From positions 62,001 through 126,000 of the forward strand of contig NZ_BATQ01000041.1 of assembly GCF_000739635.1 (NCBI RefSeq): a stretch of 64,000 nt of DNA. The letters are read 5' to 3'. The DNA comes from Verrucomicrobium sp. BvORR034 (lineage in GTDB: Bacteria; Verrucomicrobiota; Verrucomicrobiia; Verrucomicrobiales; Verrucomicrobiaceae). Shown one piece after another: positions 16,748 through 26,200 of this stretch. Both the position numbers and the translations under genes were made by a program. The notes below the pieces were generated by a model that saw only the letters and a list, made by a program, of their open reading frames with translations, ran no database searches and had not been told where the DNA came from. Each line of letters begins with the position of its first letter. The stretch's first letter is position 1.

Positions 16748-17683
16748 ATGATTTCCGGAACCTCGTCCACCCTGGAGTTTCGTCATCTCCGCACCATCTC
16801 GGCCATTGTGGACACGCACAGCCTGTCCAAGGCGGCGGAGCGTCTGCACCTCAGCCAGCCTGCCGTGTCGCACCAGGTCCGGGTGATGGAGGAGCTCTGC
16901 GGTCTGCCGCTCTTTGAGCGCAAGACCATGCCGGTGAAGCTCACGCCTGCCGGACAGCGGCTGCTGGAACTGGCCCGCTCTGTGGAGCAGCAGATGGCCG
17001 AGACTGAGCGCGATCTGGCCAGGATCGCCGGTGGCAGCACGGGCCAACTCCGGATCGCCGTGGAGTGCCATTCATGCTTCGACTGGCTGATGCCGTCCAT
17101 GGACGCCTTTCGTGAGCGCTGGCCGGAAGTGGAGCAGGATCTGGTTTCAGGGTTTCACGCTGATCCGATCGGCCTGCTTCATGAGGACCGGGCAGATTTG
17201 GTGATCGTCTCCCATGCCATCAAGCGGCCTCACACGGCCTATCATCCGCTGTTCCGGTATGAAGTTTCCGCTTTGCTGGCCAAGGAGCATCCGCTGACCA
17301 GGAAGCCGTTTCTCACGGCCAAGGACTTTGCGAAAGAGACGCTCGTGACCTATCCCATCCCGGATGATCGCATTGATGTGATGCGGGAGGTGCTGATCCC
17401 CGCACGGATCGATCCCGCCAAGCGTCGCGCCACCGAGTTAACGGTCGCTATTCTACAACTGGTGGCCAGTCGTCGAGGCATCGCTGCGATGCCCCGCTGG
17501 GCCATCCAGCCCTTCTTGGATCGCGAGTACGTCGTGGCCCGGCCCATTGGCAAGAACGGCCTGCAGAGCGCCCTGTACGCTGCCACGACGGACTCCCTGG
17601 CCAAGGTCGCGTGGATGTCAGACTTCCAGCAGATCATGCGGCGGGTGAGCTTTGCCTCGTTGCAGGGCATCAAGGCGTTCTGA
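16748..17683 (+). CDS. metR: LysR-type regulator MetR
   Basis: 311 aa. The N-terminal winged helix-turn-helix is clear (LEFRHLRTISAIVDTHSLSK, AAERLHLSQPAVSHQVRVME). The effector domain begins LRIAVECHSCFDWLMPSMDA, which is characteristic of MetR, whose co-inducer is homocysteine. It is placed head to head with metE, as in other bacteria where MetR activates metE and represses itself. Residue pattern and context agree, so the assignment is strong. Confidence 0.92.
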   Translation: MISGTSSTLEFRHLRTISAIVDTHSLSKAAERLHLSQPAVSHQVRVMEELCGLPLFERKTMPVKLTPAGQRLLELARSVEQQMAETERDLARIAGGSTGQLRIAVECHSCFDWLMPSMDAFRERWPEVEQDLVSGFHADPIGLLHEDRADLVIVSHAIKRPHTAYHPLFRYEVSALLAKEHPLTRKPFLTAKDFAKETLVTYPIPDDRIDVMREVLIPARIDPAKRRATELTVAILQLVASRRGIAAMPRWAIQPFLDREYVVARPIGKNGLQSALYAATTDSLAKVAWMSDFQQIMRRVSFASLQGIKAF

Positions 17684-17727
17684 GAGAAGAGGCCAGACTG
17701 CCAGACCTGAGGGGGAGGGGCGCTGGG

Positions 17728-18385
17728 TTGCGACACCATCGACACCCTTTTTGGAGTTTTTGCGAAAATCGTTCATTTCTTCGTATTGTGCATATAGTGT
17801 TGGTAGTGAGATACTTGTGATGCAAAAAGGAGGTGTTGTCAGTTGTTGTGAGTACGAGTAGGGTCAGGGTAGTTGAGTGGATGGTCTTCACTTGGCCAAG
17901 GTGCGGGTGATACCCTGAGAACCTGTTTGGATAAAAACATCTGGGTGTGGCAGGATAAATTAAGGGATTAAGATAAGAGAGGCTTCGCCGAGGCTGAGAT
18001 CTACCCCTCCGGGTTGCGGTCCTTTTGAGCCTGGACGGCGTTGCTCATCGGTTGTGAATCTCGATTCACGCCCTCTTCGCGCCTTGTCCAGACTCAAAAT
18101 GCCCCGCAACACACCCAGCGTTTTTATCCAAACAGGTTCTGAGACCCCGGTGCTCCCGCCTTGGGGGGAAATCCGCAGTGGTCGGGGCTGGGGAAGGAGG
18201 CTGTTTCCTCCACCCCTCCGAGGGGCTGGGTCATCCATCGGTGAGTGTGTAAGGGTACATGAAGTACACCTATTTTTAGGCATATATGGCTCAACATAAG
18301 CACTATATGTAAAATAGTCGTTAAATCGTCGTTTTTCGTAAAACCTCCAAAAAGGGTGTCGATGGTGTCGCAGAAGAGGGGGGCT
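17728..18385. repeat. Inverted repeat arms around the first MITE copy
   Basis: The stretch 17684-18572 has no credible gene. A segment starting GCGACACCATCGACACCCTT at about 17728 reappears inverted, ending near 18373. The arms stay recognisably similar for about 75 bp (TTTTTGGAG..TTTT.CGAAAA and ATATAGTG). The 221-bp MITE-like element lies between the arms, so one repeat appears nested in another. No transposase remnant is visible. Confidence 0.6.
17919..18139. mobile_element. MITE-like element, copy 1
   Basis: 221 bp with perfect 20-bp terminal inverted repeats (GAACCTGTTTGGATAAAAAC and its complement) flanked by a 3-bp target duplication TGA (17916-17918 and 18140-18142). The interior is itself an imperfect palindrome (GTTGCGG...TTTTGAG.CTGGAC...GTGAATC and its mirror) and encodes nothing. 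A second copy, differing at about two positions, lies at 20472. TNA-type 3-bp duplications are known from parts of the IS5 family, so an IS5-like transposase is a plausible mover. Confidence 0.85.
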
Positions 18386-18572
18386 CCTTGCGCCAGCTCC
18401 CGGCCGCCGCTCACGGCGGCAAATTGTCACGCCGCATCCTGCATGCGGTGACGCCATGCAAGCTATCAGGGTCCTGTTTTCCCTTGTAAAACAAGCCTCT
18501 ACGGTCTGCCCAGGAGTCATAGGAAACAATCTGCAGCATCTCCGCACCCCCAGATCTTCTGTTGACGGTGTC

Positions 18573-19004
18573 ATGTCGGCGGATCACCCTTCTCACGTTG
18601 TGAAGCGCCACCTGCAATCCCTGCTGTGTCTCCTCGCCGCCCTCCATCTGGTGGGCGGGCACTGGGGCGTCATGCAGATGGTGGCGTGGGCCCAGATGCT
18701 GCGGGACTATTCGCAGGATCGCAGCGTGGCTGAGGCGGTGATGGACACCTTTGACGGGGAACATCCCTGCCCGATGTGCCAGAAGATCAAGTCATGCCGT
18801 GCGGAAGAGGAAAAGCAGAAGCCTGCGTCCCTGCTCAAGATGGATCAGTCAGGATCCTGGTTGGTGACCTCTGTGGTGGCGCTGGATCTGCCTGAATCAC
18901 CGTGGACTCCTGAAAACAGTCTGGTGGGGTTTGTCATCCCGCAACCGCTCGCTGCCCAGTACCTGGCCGCACCGGCCACCCCACCGCCCCGAGTGGACGT
19001 GTGA
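18573..19004 (+). CDS. DUF2946-like small protein
   Basis: 143 aa from the ATG at 18573 (MSADHPSHVVKRHLQSLLCL). A hydrophobic segment (about 14-38) is followed by a cysteine motif HPCPMCQKIKSC and a Pro-rich C-terminus. The arrangement resembles DUF2946-type proteins often found next to copper and cytochrome genes, but similarity is judged by eye. The following genes encode a cytochrome c, an SCO protein and an HMA-like protein, so a role in copper or thiol/haem handling outside the cytoplasm is likely. Confidence 0.55.
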   Translation: MSADHPSHVVKRHLQSLLCLLAALHLVGGHWGVMQMVAWAQMLRDYSQDRSVAEAVMDTFDGEHPCPMCQKIKSCRAEEEKQKPASLLKMDQSGSWLVTSVVALDLPESPWTPENSLVGFVIPQPLAAQYLAAPATPPPRVDV

Positions 19005-19220
19005 TCCCCCGCGGCGATGTTGTCGGCTCCCTCGCAGGCTGAGCCGCGAGTGTCCGCACGCGATCCAGCACCAGTTCTCTGATCATCACTCCAGGCATCG
19101 TTGCCGTGCCTGAGGGATGAGGATGTTCTCCGGCGCTCGATGGAGCTCCGCGCATCTCCCTGCCCCTGAACCGCCATGCCCTGATGCAGGGCTGGTATCT
19201 CCAATCTTCTTTTCACTGAT

Positions 19221-19709
19221 ATGCCCCGTCCAAACTTCCTCAAGCTTTTCCCAGTCTTTCTCATAATTGTTATTACCTCATCCCGGTTGTGTGCCCAGGA
19301 TCCGACGCTGGAGGCCCGCAAACAGACGGGGCAGCAAGTGTACTCCACGATCTGTCTGGCCTGCCATCAGCCAACGGGTGCGGGCATTCCCGGCATGTTT
19401 CCGCCCCTGGCAGGATCGGACTGGGTGGCAGCGAAGAAGCCTGACCGGTTGATCCGTCTGGTGCTGCATGGAGTGGCGGGGCCCATCTCGGTGAACGGCA
19501 AGCCTTTCCCGACCCCGGCACCCATCATGCCGCCGCAGAGCACGCTGACCGATGCGCAGGTGGCAGACGTGCTCACCTACGTGCGTGCCGCCTTTGGCAA
19601 CGGGGCTGCAGCGGTGTCTGCCGCAGAAGTGGCGGCGGTGCGCCAGGCGGAGGCCGCGCGCCGTGCGCCCTGGACGGAGGCAGAACTCCTGAACATCCCC
19701 GCAGAGTAA
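19221..19709 (+). CDS. Mono-haem cytochrome c, exported
   Basis: 162 aa. A signal peptide (FLIIVITSSRLCAQ) precedes a class I cytochrome c domain with haem-binding CLACH at residues 45-49, a GIPGMFPPLAGSDWV segment typical of oxidase-associated cytochromes c, and a probable axial Met in PIMPPQ. The SCO gene starts 4 bp after its stop, so the two are almost certainly one transcript. Likely an electron carrier of the periplasm connected with a copper enzyme. Partner not in this window. Confidence 0.85.
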   Translation: MPRPNFLKLFPVFLIIVITSSRLCAQDPTLEARKQTGQQVYSTICLACHQPTGAGIPGMFPPLAGSDWVAAKKPDRLIRLVLHGVAGPISVNGKPFPTPAPIMPPQSTLTDAQVADVLTYVRAAFGNGAAAVSAAEVAAVRQAEAARRAPWTEAELLNIPAE

Positions 19710-19713
19710 GCTC

Positions 19714-20472
19714 ATGAACCCAACCCTTGATTTGAAGGAGGGGGAGGACGGTGCTCCGCCCTTGCCCACGCCGGTGGCGGCTCCGCGACACGAGGCAAGC
19801 CGCCCTCCCATCCATCTGGGCGTGTTCTGGACCCTGATCGTCGGTATTTGTGCGGTGGTGGCGGGATTCTCCTGGTTGATGCACACCCATTTGCAGAAGA
19901 GGGGAGCCCGGCCCGAACCTCTCCCGCACTACCATCGACTGGGTGAGGCGTTGCAGGCGGTGGAGCGTGATGGCAAGGCCGTGAGCACGGCCTCACTGGA
20001 AGGCAAGGTGCGGGTGTTCGCATGTCTCTACACGGTGTGTCCTCATGGCTGTGCGGCCGTCATGGGGCAGATGCGGAAGCTGCATCTGGAACATGGCGAT
20101 CGCAGTGATCTCCAACTGGTCTCCATGACGGTGCTGCCGGAGCGCGACACCCCGGAACTGCTCACCGCGTATGCAGAAAGCATGGGGGCGAGAGAGTCTG
20201 CTTCGTGGTGGTTCCTGAGCGGTCAGCAGGCCAGCCTCTGGGGCTTCATGACCCGGGGGCTGGGCATGAATGCTCCTGAGCCCATCCCTCCTGATGAGCG
20301 GTTGAATCCGCTGGATCTCTACCAGCACGACCTGCGGGTGGTGCTGGTGGACCGTGCCGGTTGGGTTCGCGGGTATTACGAAGTGTTTCACCCCCAGCCG
20401 GAGATGGCGGCCCTCTTCTGCGAGCGACTGGAAAATGATGTCCGCCGGTTGCTGGAGGATCGTGGGCTTTAG
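19714..20472 (+). CDS. SCO1/SenC family copper chaperone-like protein
   Basis: 252 aa. One membrane anchor (about 35-57) is followed by a thioredoxin-like domain with the copper-binding CxxxC (C109-PHG-C113 in YTVCPHGC) and a later His in LYQHDLRVVLVD, in the place of the conserved SCO histidine. Family members deliver copper to, or reduce, the CuA site of cytochrome oxidases. The TAG stop overlaps the left edge of the second MITE copy; the duplicated target TTA, followed by G, means TAG was the stop both before and after insertion. Confidence 0.85.
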   Translation: MNPTLDLKEGEDGAPPLPTPVAAPRHEASRPPIHLGVFWTLIVGICAVVAGFSWLMHTHLQKRGARPEPLPHYHRLGEALQAVERDGKAVSTASLEGKVRVFACLYTVCPHGCAAVMGQMRKLHLEHGDRSDLQLVSMTVLPERDTPELLTAYAESMGARESASWWFLSGQQASLWGFMTRGLGMNAPEPIPPDERLNPLDLYQHDLRVVLVDRAGWVRGYYEVFHPQPEMAALFCERLENDVRRLLEDRGL

Positions 20473-20692
20473 AACCTGTTTGGATAAAAACATCTGGGTG
20501 TGGCAGGTTCAATTAAGGGATTAAGATAAGAGAGGCTTCGCCGAGGCTGAGATCTACCCCTCCGGGTTGCGGTCCTTTTGAGCCTGGACGGCGTTGCTCA
20601 TCGGTTGTGAATCTCGATTCACGCCCTCTTCGCGCCTTGTCCAGACTCAAAATGCCCCGCAACACACCCAGCGTTTTTATCCAAACAGGTTC
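20472..20692. mobile_element. MITE-like element, copy 2
   Basis: 221 bp, same orientation as copy 1 and differing from it only near the motif after GTGGCAGG (about two substitutions). The terminal inverted repeats are identical. The target duplication here is TTA (20469-20471 and 20693-20695). It lies directly at the end of the SCO gene and separates it from the HMA-like gene. Two different target triplets show two independent insertions rather than a segmental duplication. Confidence 0.85.
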
Positions 20693-20731
20693 TTAGGCCG
20701 CTGCGTCCTCAACCTTTTAAACCACTCAACG

Positions 20732-21106
20732 ATGAAACTGAACAAGAAGACAGATATGAACCCGAATCCTACGACCCATCCATCACGTCGGTTTGCAATG
20801 TTTTGTGTTTCCCTGGCCTTTCTCCTGGTATCGGTCACAGGACTGCCGGCGGAGGACAAGGTGGTGTACACCTACGAAGGCCGGATCAGTGGCGTGTTCT
20901 GCAGTGCCTGCTCCGCCAAGGTCAAGGCGGCCATGGGCAAACTCGCGGGCGTGTCCACGGTCAAGATCAGTCCTGCCGAGGAACTCGGCGTGCAGGCCTT
21001 GAAGGTGCAGTCCACCTCTCCAGATCTCACCAAAGAAGCGGCCATTGCCGCACTCGGAGAAGCGGCGAAGGAGTTCACGATTCACCAGTTTGAGCGAAAG
21101 CCGTAG
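20732..21106 (+). CDS. Exported heavy-metal-associated (HMA-like) protein
   Basis: 124 aa from the ATG at 20732; the open frame upstream lies inside the MITE. A signal peptide (about 20-40, FCVSLAFLLVSVTGLPAE) precedes an HMA-like fold: YTYEGRISGVFCSACSAKVK, with CSAC in place of CxxC (C57, C60), then a beta-strand VSTVKISP and a final helix. Such proteins bind copper or a related soft metal. It was probably the next member of the cytochrome c/SCO operon before the MITE inserted between them. Confidence 0.75.
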   Translation: MKLNKKTDMNPNPTTHPSRRFAMFCVSLAFLLVSVTGLPAEDKVVYTYEGRISGVFCSACSAKVKAAMGKLAGVSTVKISPAEELGVQALKVQSTSPDLTKEAAIAALGEAAKEFTIHQFERKP

Positions 21107-21288
21107 GTGCGGATGCTCCTTGGGAACGATGGGGCTGGCGAAGCTGGAATGGCGACAAGACGCATGCCTGGCAGGCGAAAGCGGCGTCTAACCGCCAGCA
21201 CTCCAAGACACTGGCGTGTCGGTTGAACCTGCCAGGTGAAGCGGTGTCCCCCCACTTATCACCTTTCACTCTTAACTTTTTACTCCTT

Positions 21289-21666
21289 CTAAATCGGCCC
21301 AAAGACATTCTCCCGCACGGTCACAATGGCATCAAGCATCCGCTCTGCCTCGTGGCGGAGTTTGGGATCCAGGCTGCTGGCGGCCCGGTTGTAGCGACGG
21401 TAGAGCAGCGCCAGTCGCTGGCGGATCTCTTGCTTCGGCATTTTGGGGGCGATGCCGCAGATCTCCTCAGGGGTGGGACCGGCCAGGGTGGCTGGCTGAA
21501 CGATGTCGATGAGCCGGGAGATGCGCTGCGGCTTGAAAACGCCATCGCCTGCGGGAAGAGCATCATCAGCCGCGGCTGCCGTGGCTCTCTTTTCCGCACG
21601 ACGGATCGCGTCAGCCGTGAAGCTGTCCTTGATGGCTTTGAGGGATTTGAAGACGTTGTCAAACAT
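21289..21666 (-). CDS. Small hypothetical protein of the FHA/Hsp70 operon
   Basis: 125 aa, no signal peptide or membrane helix, predicted mostly helical (MFDNVFKSLKAIKDSFTADA; ISRLIDIVQPATLAGPTPEE; IRQRLALLYRRYNRAASSLD). I recognise no family. It follows the Hsp70 gene by 44 bp on the same strand and is probably its co-transcribed partner. It could be a co-chaperone or adaptor, but nothing in the sequence proves this. Confidence 0.6.
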   Translation of the reverse strand: MFDNVFKSLKAIKDSFTADAIRRAEKRATAAAADDALPAGDGVFKPQRISRLIDIVQPATLAGPTPEEICGIAPKMPKQEIRQRLALLYRRYNRAASSLDPKLRHEAERMLDAIVTVRENVFGPI

Positions 21667-21710
21667 GCAGGCAGATCGGAGGGAGGTGTGGGAGTCTTTG
21701 AAACTTCTAA

Positions 21711-23198
21711 CTACTCGATGCGGAGCTGGCGGAGGGCCCGGCCGCGTTTCAAGAGCTCCTCTTCGGACAGGATGCCGGCACCGCGATAGCTCACGGCCAC
21801 CTCCTGCGAACGTCCACTCTGCTTGTCCACCACCAGGGCCCGGACCCGCTGGTTTTCATCGTAGCTGTACGTCACTGCCACTTCGCAGCCGGCTGGGCGG
21901 TCGGGGGGCACTTCCAGGGTGATCTTGCCAATGACGTCAACAAACCGCGGATCGTCATCCTCCCCCTGGGTGATGTCCACCTCGATGAAGCGCTCATTGG
22001 CTTCTGAGGTCATGTAAACTTGCGTCTTGGAGCAAGGGATGGGGGTGTTCTTGGCGATGACGATGGAGTTGCGCACCGCTTCCTCACCGGTGGACGCATT
22101 CACCAGCATGGCCAGGGTGCCATAGCTCTGGTTGCACACCTCGCGAACATGAGAGGCCCTTTGGGCGAAGACGGCCGCTCCCAGGGCCACGGCTTCATCC
22201 ACATTGCTGCAGGACTTGGGCTGCTTGCCAAAGAACTTCTCCAGCGCGGTCTTGACCTTGGGAATCCGGGTGCTGCCCCCCACCAGGACCACGTGATTGA
22301 TGTCGGTGGGTTTCAATGACACGCCGTTCAACGCCTGCTCCACCAGCATGATGGAGCGCGTCAGCAGCTTGGAGACGGCTTTTTCAAAGGCCTCACGATG
22401 CAGCTCGATGCGCGCAATGCCGTTGATGTCGTTCCCGATGGTGTCCGTATAGCGCTGCAGCTTGCTGAGCATCTTTTTGGCATCTTCCGCCGCCTGCAGG
22501 GCACGACGACGCTGACGCTCGTCATTGAAGAGGTCGGCATTCACCTGCTGCCGGTACTGGTCGGCATAGAGCTCAAGCAGCATCTCATCGATGTTGGAGC
22601 CGCCCAGGTGCCGGGCACCTTCGGAGGTGAGGATCTGTATTTCCTCGTTCTGCACCTCCAGGATGGTCACATCCAGAGTGCCGCCGCCCAGGTCAAAGAC
22701 CAGAATGCGGCCATTCACGTCCTGGGTGTGGGCGTAGTACACCGCGGCAGCCGTGGGTTCATTGACGAGGCGGCTCACCTTGATCTCTGCCATCTCTGCG
22801 GCAGCGATGGTGCTTTTGCGCGCCAGTTCGTTGAAGTTGGCCGGCACGGTGATCACCGCCTCGGTGATGTCTCCGATGAGGCGGGAGCAATCCCGTTTGA
22901 GCTTGGACAGGATGAGCGCGGAGATCTCCGCCGGGGTCCAGCGGCGGCCGTCCACCTCGACGTAATGGTCCGGGTCATCCATGTGCCTTTTGATCTGGTA
23001 CACGGTGCGTTCCGGATCCCCACCGTCACGCGCGGCGCTGCCCACCAGGGTGATTTCCTCGTGCTGATCGAAGTACACGACCGAAGGCGTGAGGCGTTCA
23101 CCGTCCCCATTGGGGACGATTTCAGGCTGGCCGTCTGGCCGCAGGTAGGCCAAACCTGATAGGGTAGTGCCGAGGTCAATGCCGACGAAGTCTGCCAT
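21711..23198 (-). CDS. Hsp70-family protein without lid domain
   Basis: 495 aa from the ATG at 23198 (MADFVGIDLGTTLSGLAYLR). The ATPase domain has all three phosphate/adenosine motifs (IDLGTT; VFDLGGGTLDVTILEV; VVLVGGSTRIPKVKTALEKF) and VNEPTAAAVYY. A shortened substrate-binding beta domain follows (about 385-480), and the helical lid of DnaK is missing. It is not the housekeeping DnaK: no GrpE/DnaJ neighbours and a shorter length. It lies 66 bp downstream of the large FHA/coiled-coil gene, suggesting a dedicated chaperone in one complex or pathway. Confidence 0.9.
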   Translation of the reverse strand: MADFVGIDLGTTLSGLAYLRPDGQPEIVPNGDGERLTPSVVYFDQHEEITLVGSAARDGGDPERTVYQIKRHMDDPDHYVEVDGRRWTPAEISALILSKLKRDCSRLIGDITEAVITVPANFNELARKSTIAAAEMAEIKVSRLVNEPTAAAVYYAHTQDVNGRILVFDLGGGTLDVTILEVQNEEIQILTSEGARHLGGSNIDEMLLELYADQYRQQVNADLFNDERQRRRALQAAEDAKKMLSKLQRYTDTIGNDINGIARIELHREAFEKAVSKLLTRSIMLVEQALNGVSLKPTDINHVVLVGGSTRIPKVKTALEKFFGKQPKSCSNVDEAVALGAAVFAQRASHVREVCNQSYGTLAMLVNASTGEEAVRNSIVIAKNTPIPCSKTQVYMTSEANERFIEVDITQGEDDDPRFVDVIGKITLEVPPDRPAGCEVAVTYSYDENQRVRALVVDKQSGRSQEVAVSYRGAGILSEEELLKRGRALRQLRIE

Positions 23199-23264
23199 GG
23201 GGGCTGCGTGCGCGTGCGCTCTGAGGATGGGGAGAAGGGCGGTGGGAGTGCCGCCCGGCAATTG

Positions 23265-26200
23265 CTACTCGCTGGAGGTTTTCACCTCCACTTTGCGGAG
23301 AACGATCTCGCGTCCGTCTCCCGGAGCGTAGAGGTATCCGGGCCGGTAGCTTTCCGCCACGCGGGTCTTTCCGGTGCCGCCCAGGTTTTCCACCACGTTG
23401 ATGCGCTGGCGCAGGGCAATGTCCACTTCCGTGTCCGGGCGGACCTTGAACTCCGTGACACCGTGCTGGGCCAGTACATCCTCAAAGGAGGCCCGCAGGG
23501 TGCGCAGTTGCTGCGCGACACCGGCGGAGGCGGGTTCGCGCTCGTAACGTTGGATGAGATTGTCCAGGAGGTCGAGCCGCTTGATGACGTCACCCGCGAA
23601 GAAGATGACCGTCTGCTCTTCAGTATTGGAGGAGAGCTTGTTTTTGAGCTCTTCGTGTTTCTCCAGCAACTCCCGGTTGCGCTCCTTCATCCGTGACACG
23701 AGCTGGGACTCCTCGGCGCGAATCTCGTCGGAAAGCTTCTTCTTGATCTCTTCGGCATCGCGGCTGGCCTTGTCGAGATTCTTCTGCACCTCGGTCTCCA
23801 CCTCCTCACGCTCATTCCGCAGCTGGTCCAGGCGCTGGTTTTCCTTTTTCACCGTTTCCTGGAGGCTGTTCAGCCTGACCTGCAGGGAGAGTTCCAGTTC
23901 GGAGAACTGGCTCAGCCGGGCTTCGGCGTCACGACGGCGTGCTTCTGCCTGGGAGGTGGCCTCCTGGAGAGAAAGAATCCGGTCGCTGCTCTGGGTGAGG
24001 GACTGCACGCGGTTCTCCGTCTCCAGCAGGCGTGACTGCGCTTCCAGCACGTCAGACTCATGGCCGGAATGTTGTTTCCTGAGCGCCTCGATGCTGGTGG
24101 TGAGGCCAGATTCCTCCTCCCGAAGTTGTTTGAGGTAGAGATCGTGTTTCTCAGACGCGTCCACGAGCAGTTTCTCGTGCTCCTGGATGCTGGTCTGCAG
24201 CTCGTTGAGCTTCTGGCCGGCCGTTGCTCCGGCATCCAGCACTTTTTGAATGCTCTGCTCCTGGTTCTCGATCGCACGCTGCAGGTCTGCGAGTTCGCGT
24301 TCCCGTCGCCCTTTCTCGTCTTCCAGCGCACGGTTCTGTTGCTCCATTTCTCCCAGCTTTTTCTGGGTATTGGCGGCCTCTTTGGCGAGGTTGAGAGACA
24401 GGCTTTCCGCCTCGCTGCGCTGGCCCAGCAGGGTTTGCAGCGTGGACTGGGCGGCGGTCATTTCAGCATTGAGCTCGGGCATGCCGGCTCGAATGGCTTT
24501 CTCCTCGTCAATGGTGGCCTGGAGCTTCCGCTCCAGTTGCACGAGTTCTGCCTCCTGGGTGTTGATCTGCGTGGCAAGCGTGTCTGCCTTTTGCTGCACA
24601 TCCTGGAGCTGGGCCTCGCCCTTCTCCAGACGGCGGGTGTGATCCTCCATGCGTGACCGGCCCAGCTTCTCCTGCTCCGTCAGCGTGATGACCTCACGAC
24701 GGAGTGTTTCACGCTGCATTTCCAGGTCCACGAGCTTTTTCTCCTCCGCGTCACGCTGCTTTTCAGCGGCTTTCAGCGAGGCCAGAGCCTGATGCAGACG
24801 TTCCTCAATCTTCTCCAGTTCGGCAAGCCGCTCATTGGCAGCGGCGACGCGGCCATACAGACTCTCCAGCGTGCGCTCGGCACTGCCGATCTCGCTCTTC
24901 TTCACCGCGAGGGAGGTGGTGAGCATCTGGATCTCGCTGCGAACGTCCACCGTCTTCGCGTCGAGCTGGGCGCGTTCAGTTCGGGAGCGCTGCAGTTCCC
25001 GGGTGGCGGTCTCCAGACCGGAGCGGGTGGATTCGAACTGCAGGCGGTCGGCCTCCAGATCTGCCTTGAGCTGGGAAGTGGCGGACTCTGCAGACTCTTT
25101 GTCAGAGAGAAGCTGGGCCAGCAGGCTCTGCTGCTCGGAAGTGTTCTGGTTCAAGGAATCCAATGTCTCGCGCACTGTCGCGAGCTTCTGCTCAGTATCG
25201 GCCTGTTCGGCGAGCTGCGCCTCCAGGGCGGCGGCCTGCCGTTGCAGATCTGCCAGACGGGAGTCGAGCTCGGCCACCTCATTCTTGCGGGTGCCAAGCA
25301 CCAGCGTGGCGGACTCCGTCTCCAGATGGAGGCTTTCCAGGCGCTTCGTCTGGGTAATTTCCTCTTCGGTCATGCGGGCCAGGGCTTCCGCGAGGGTGCC
25401 GTGACGTCCGGTGACGTCTTCCAGTTCCTTGTTTCTGACGAGCGTCTGTTCACTCAGGGTTGCGTGCTCGAGGTGCTTCGTCGCGAGGTCCTCGTGCAGA
25501 GTGGTCGTTGCCTTCTCCGCCTCGTGTTTCTTCTGCTCTGCTTCTTCGAGTAGCTTCCTGGTCTCAGCCAGGCGGGTTTCCGCTTCTTTGTGCTCGGAGA
25601 GATGAATTTCCAGCTGGGCGGACTTTGCCAGGAGATCCTTCAGCACCGTGTCTGCGGAGATCCGTTTCTGCTCCAGCTCGTGGGAGAGTTTCTCGTGCTC
25701 GGCCTGCCGGTCGGTGAATCGTTGCTGCTGCTCCTTGGCGGAGGCATCCAGTTCCTCGTTCTTCTTGCGGGAGTCTTCTTGGGTGATTTGAAGGAGCTCG
25801 ATGTTCTCCTCCAGGCTGGCCTGCTGCCGGGTGAGGGTCTGGACCAGCGTGTGTTGGGCCGTGCCACGCTCCAGCAGGGCCTTGAGCACCGTTTCCTTCG
25901 CGTCGCGTTGACCATTCAGCTCCAGCAGCTGGGACTCTTCTTTGGACCGCTTTTCGGTGATTTCCTCGAGCGCCTTGGTCGCAGCTTCCAGCTTTGACTC
26001 GGTGGCAGCGAGTTCGGCGAGCCGTTGATCAGCGCTTTCTTCTTTGGAGCGAAGGGTGGCAAGTTTCTCCTCGATCCGCTTTTCTTCGGCCTCCAGGTTC
26101 CCGATGGATTTCTCCAGGTCTGTCTTCTGGGCGGTGAGTTTTTCGCTGGTTTCTTTGGCCCGGGCGTTCTCTTCATCCAGCCGCTTGCGCGTGGACTGGA

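Noticed and set aside
17652-17891. Short open frames around 17.6-18.5 kb with similar peptides (HHRHPFW...)
   Set aside because: The similarity comes from the inverted repeat arms read in several frames, not from a conserved gene.
20594-20731. Longer start for the HMA-like protein
   Set aside because: The upstream in-frame codons lie within the MITE-like element and its terminal repeat; the ATG at 20732 is followed by a normal signal peptide.
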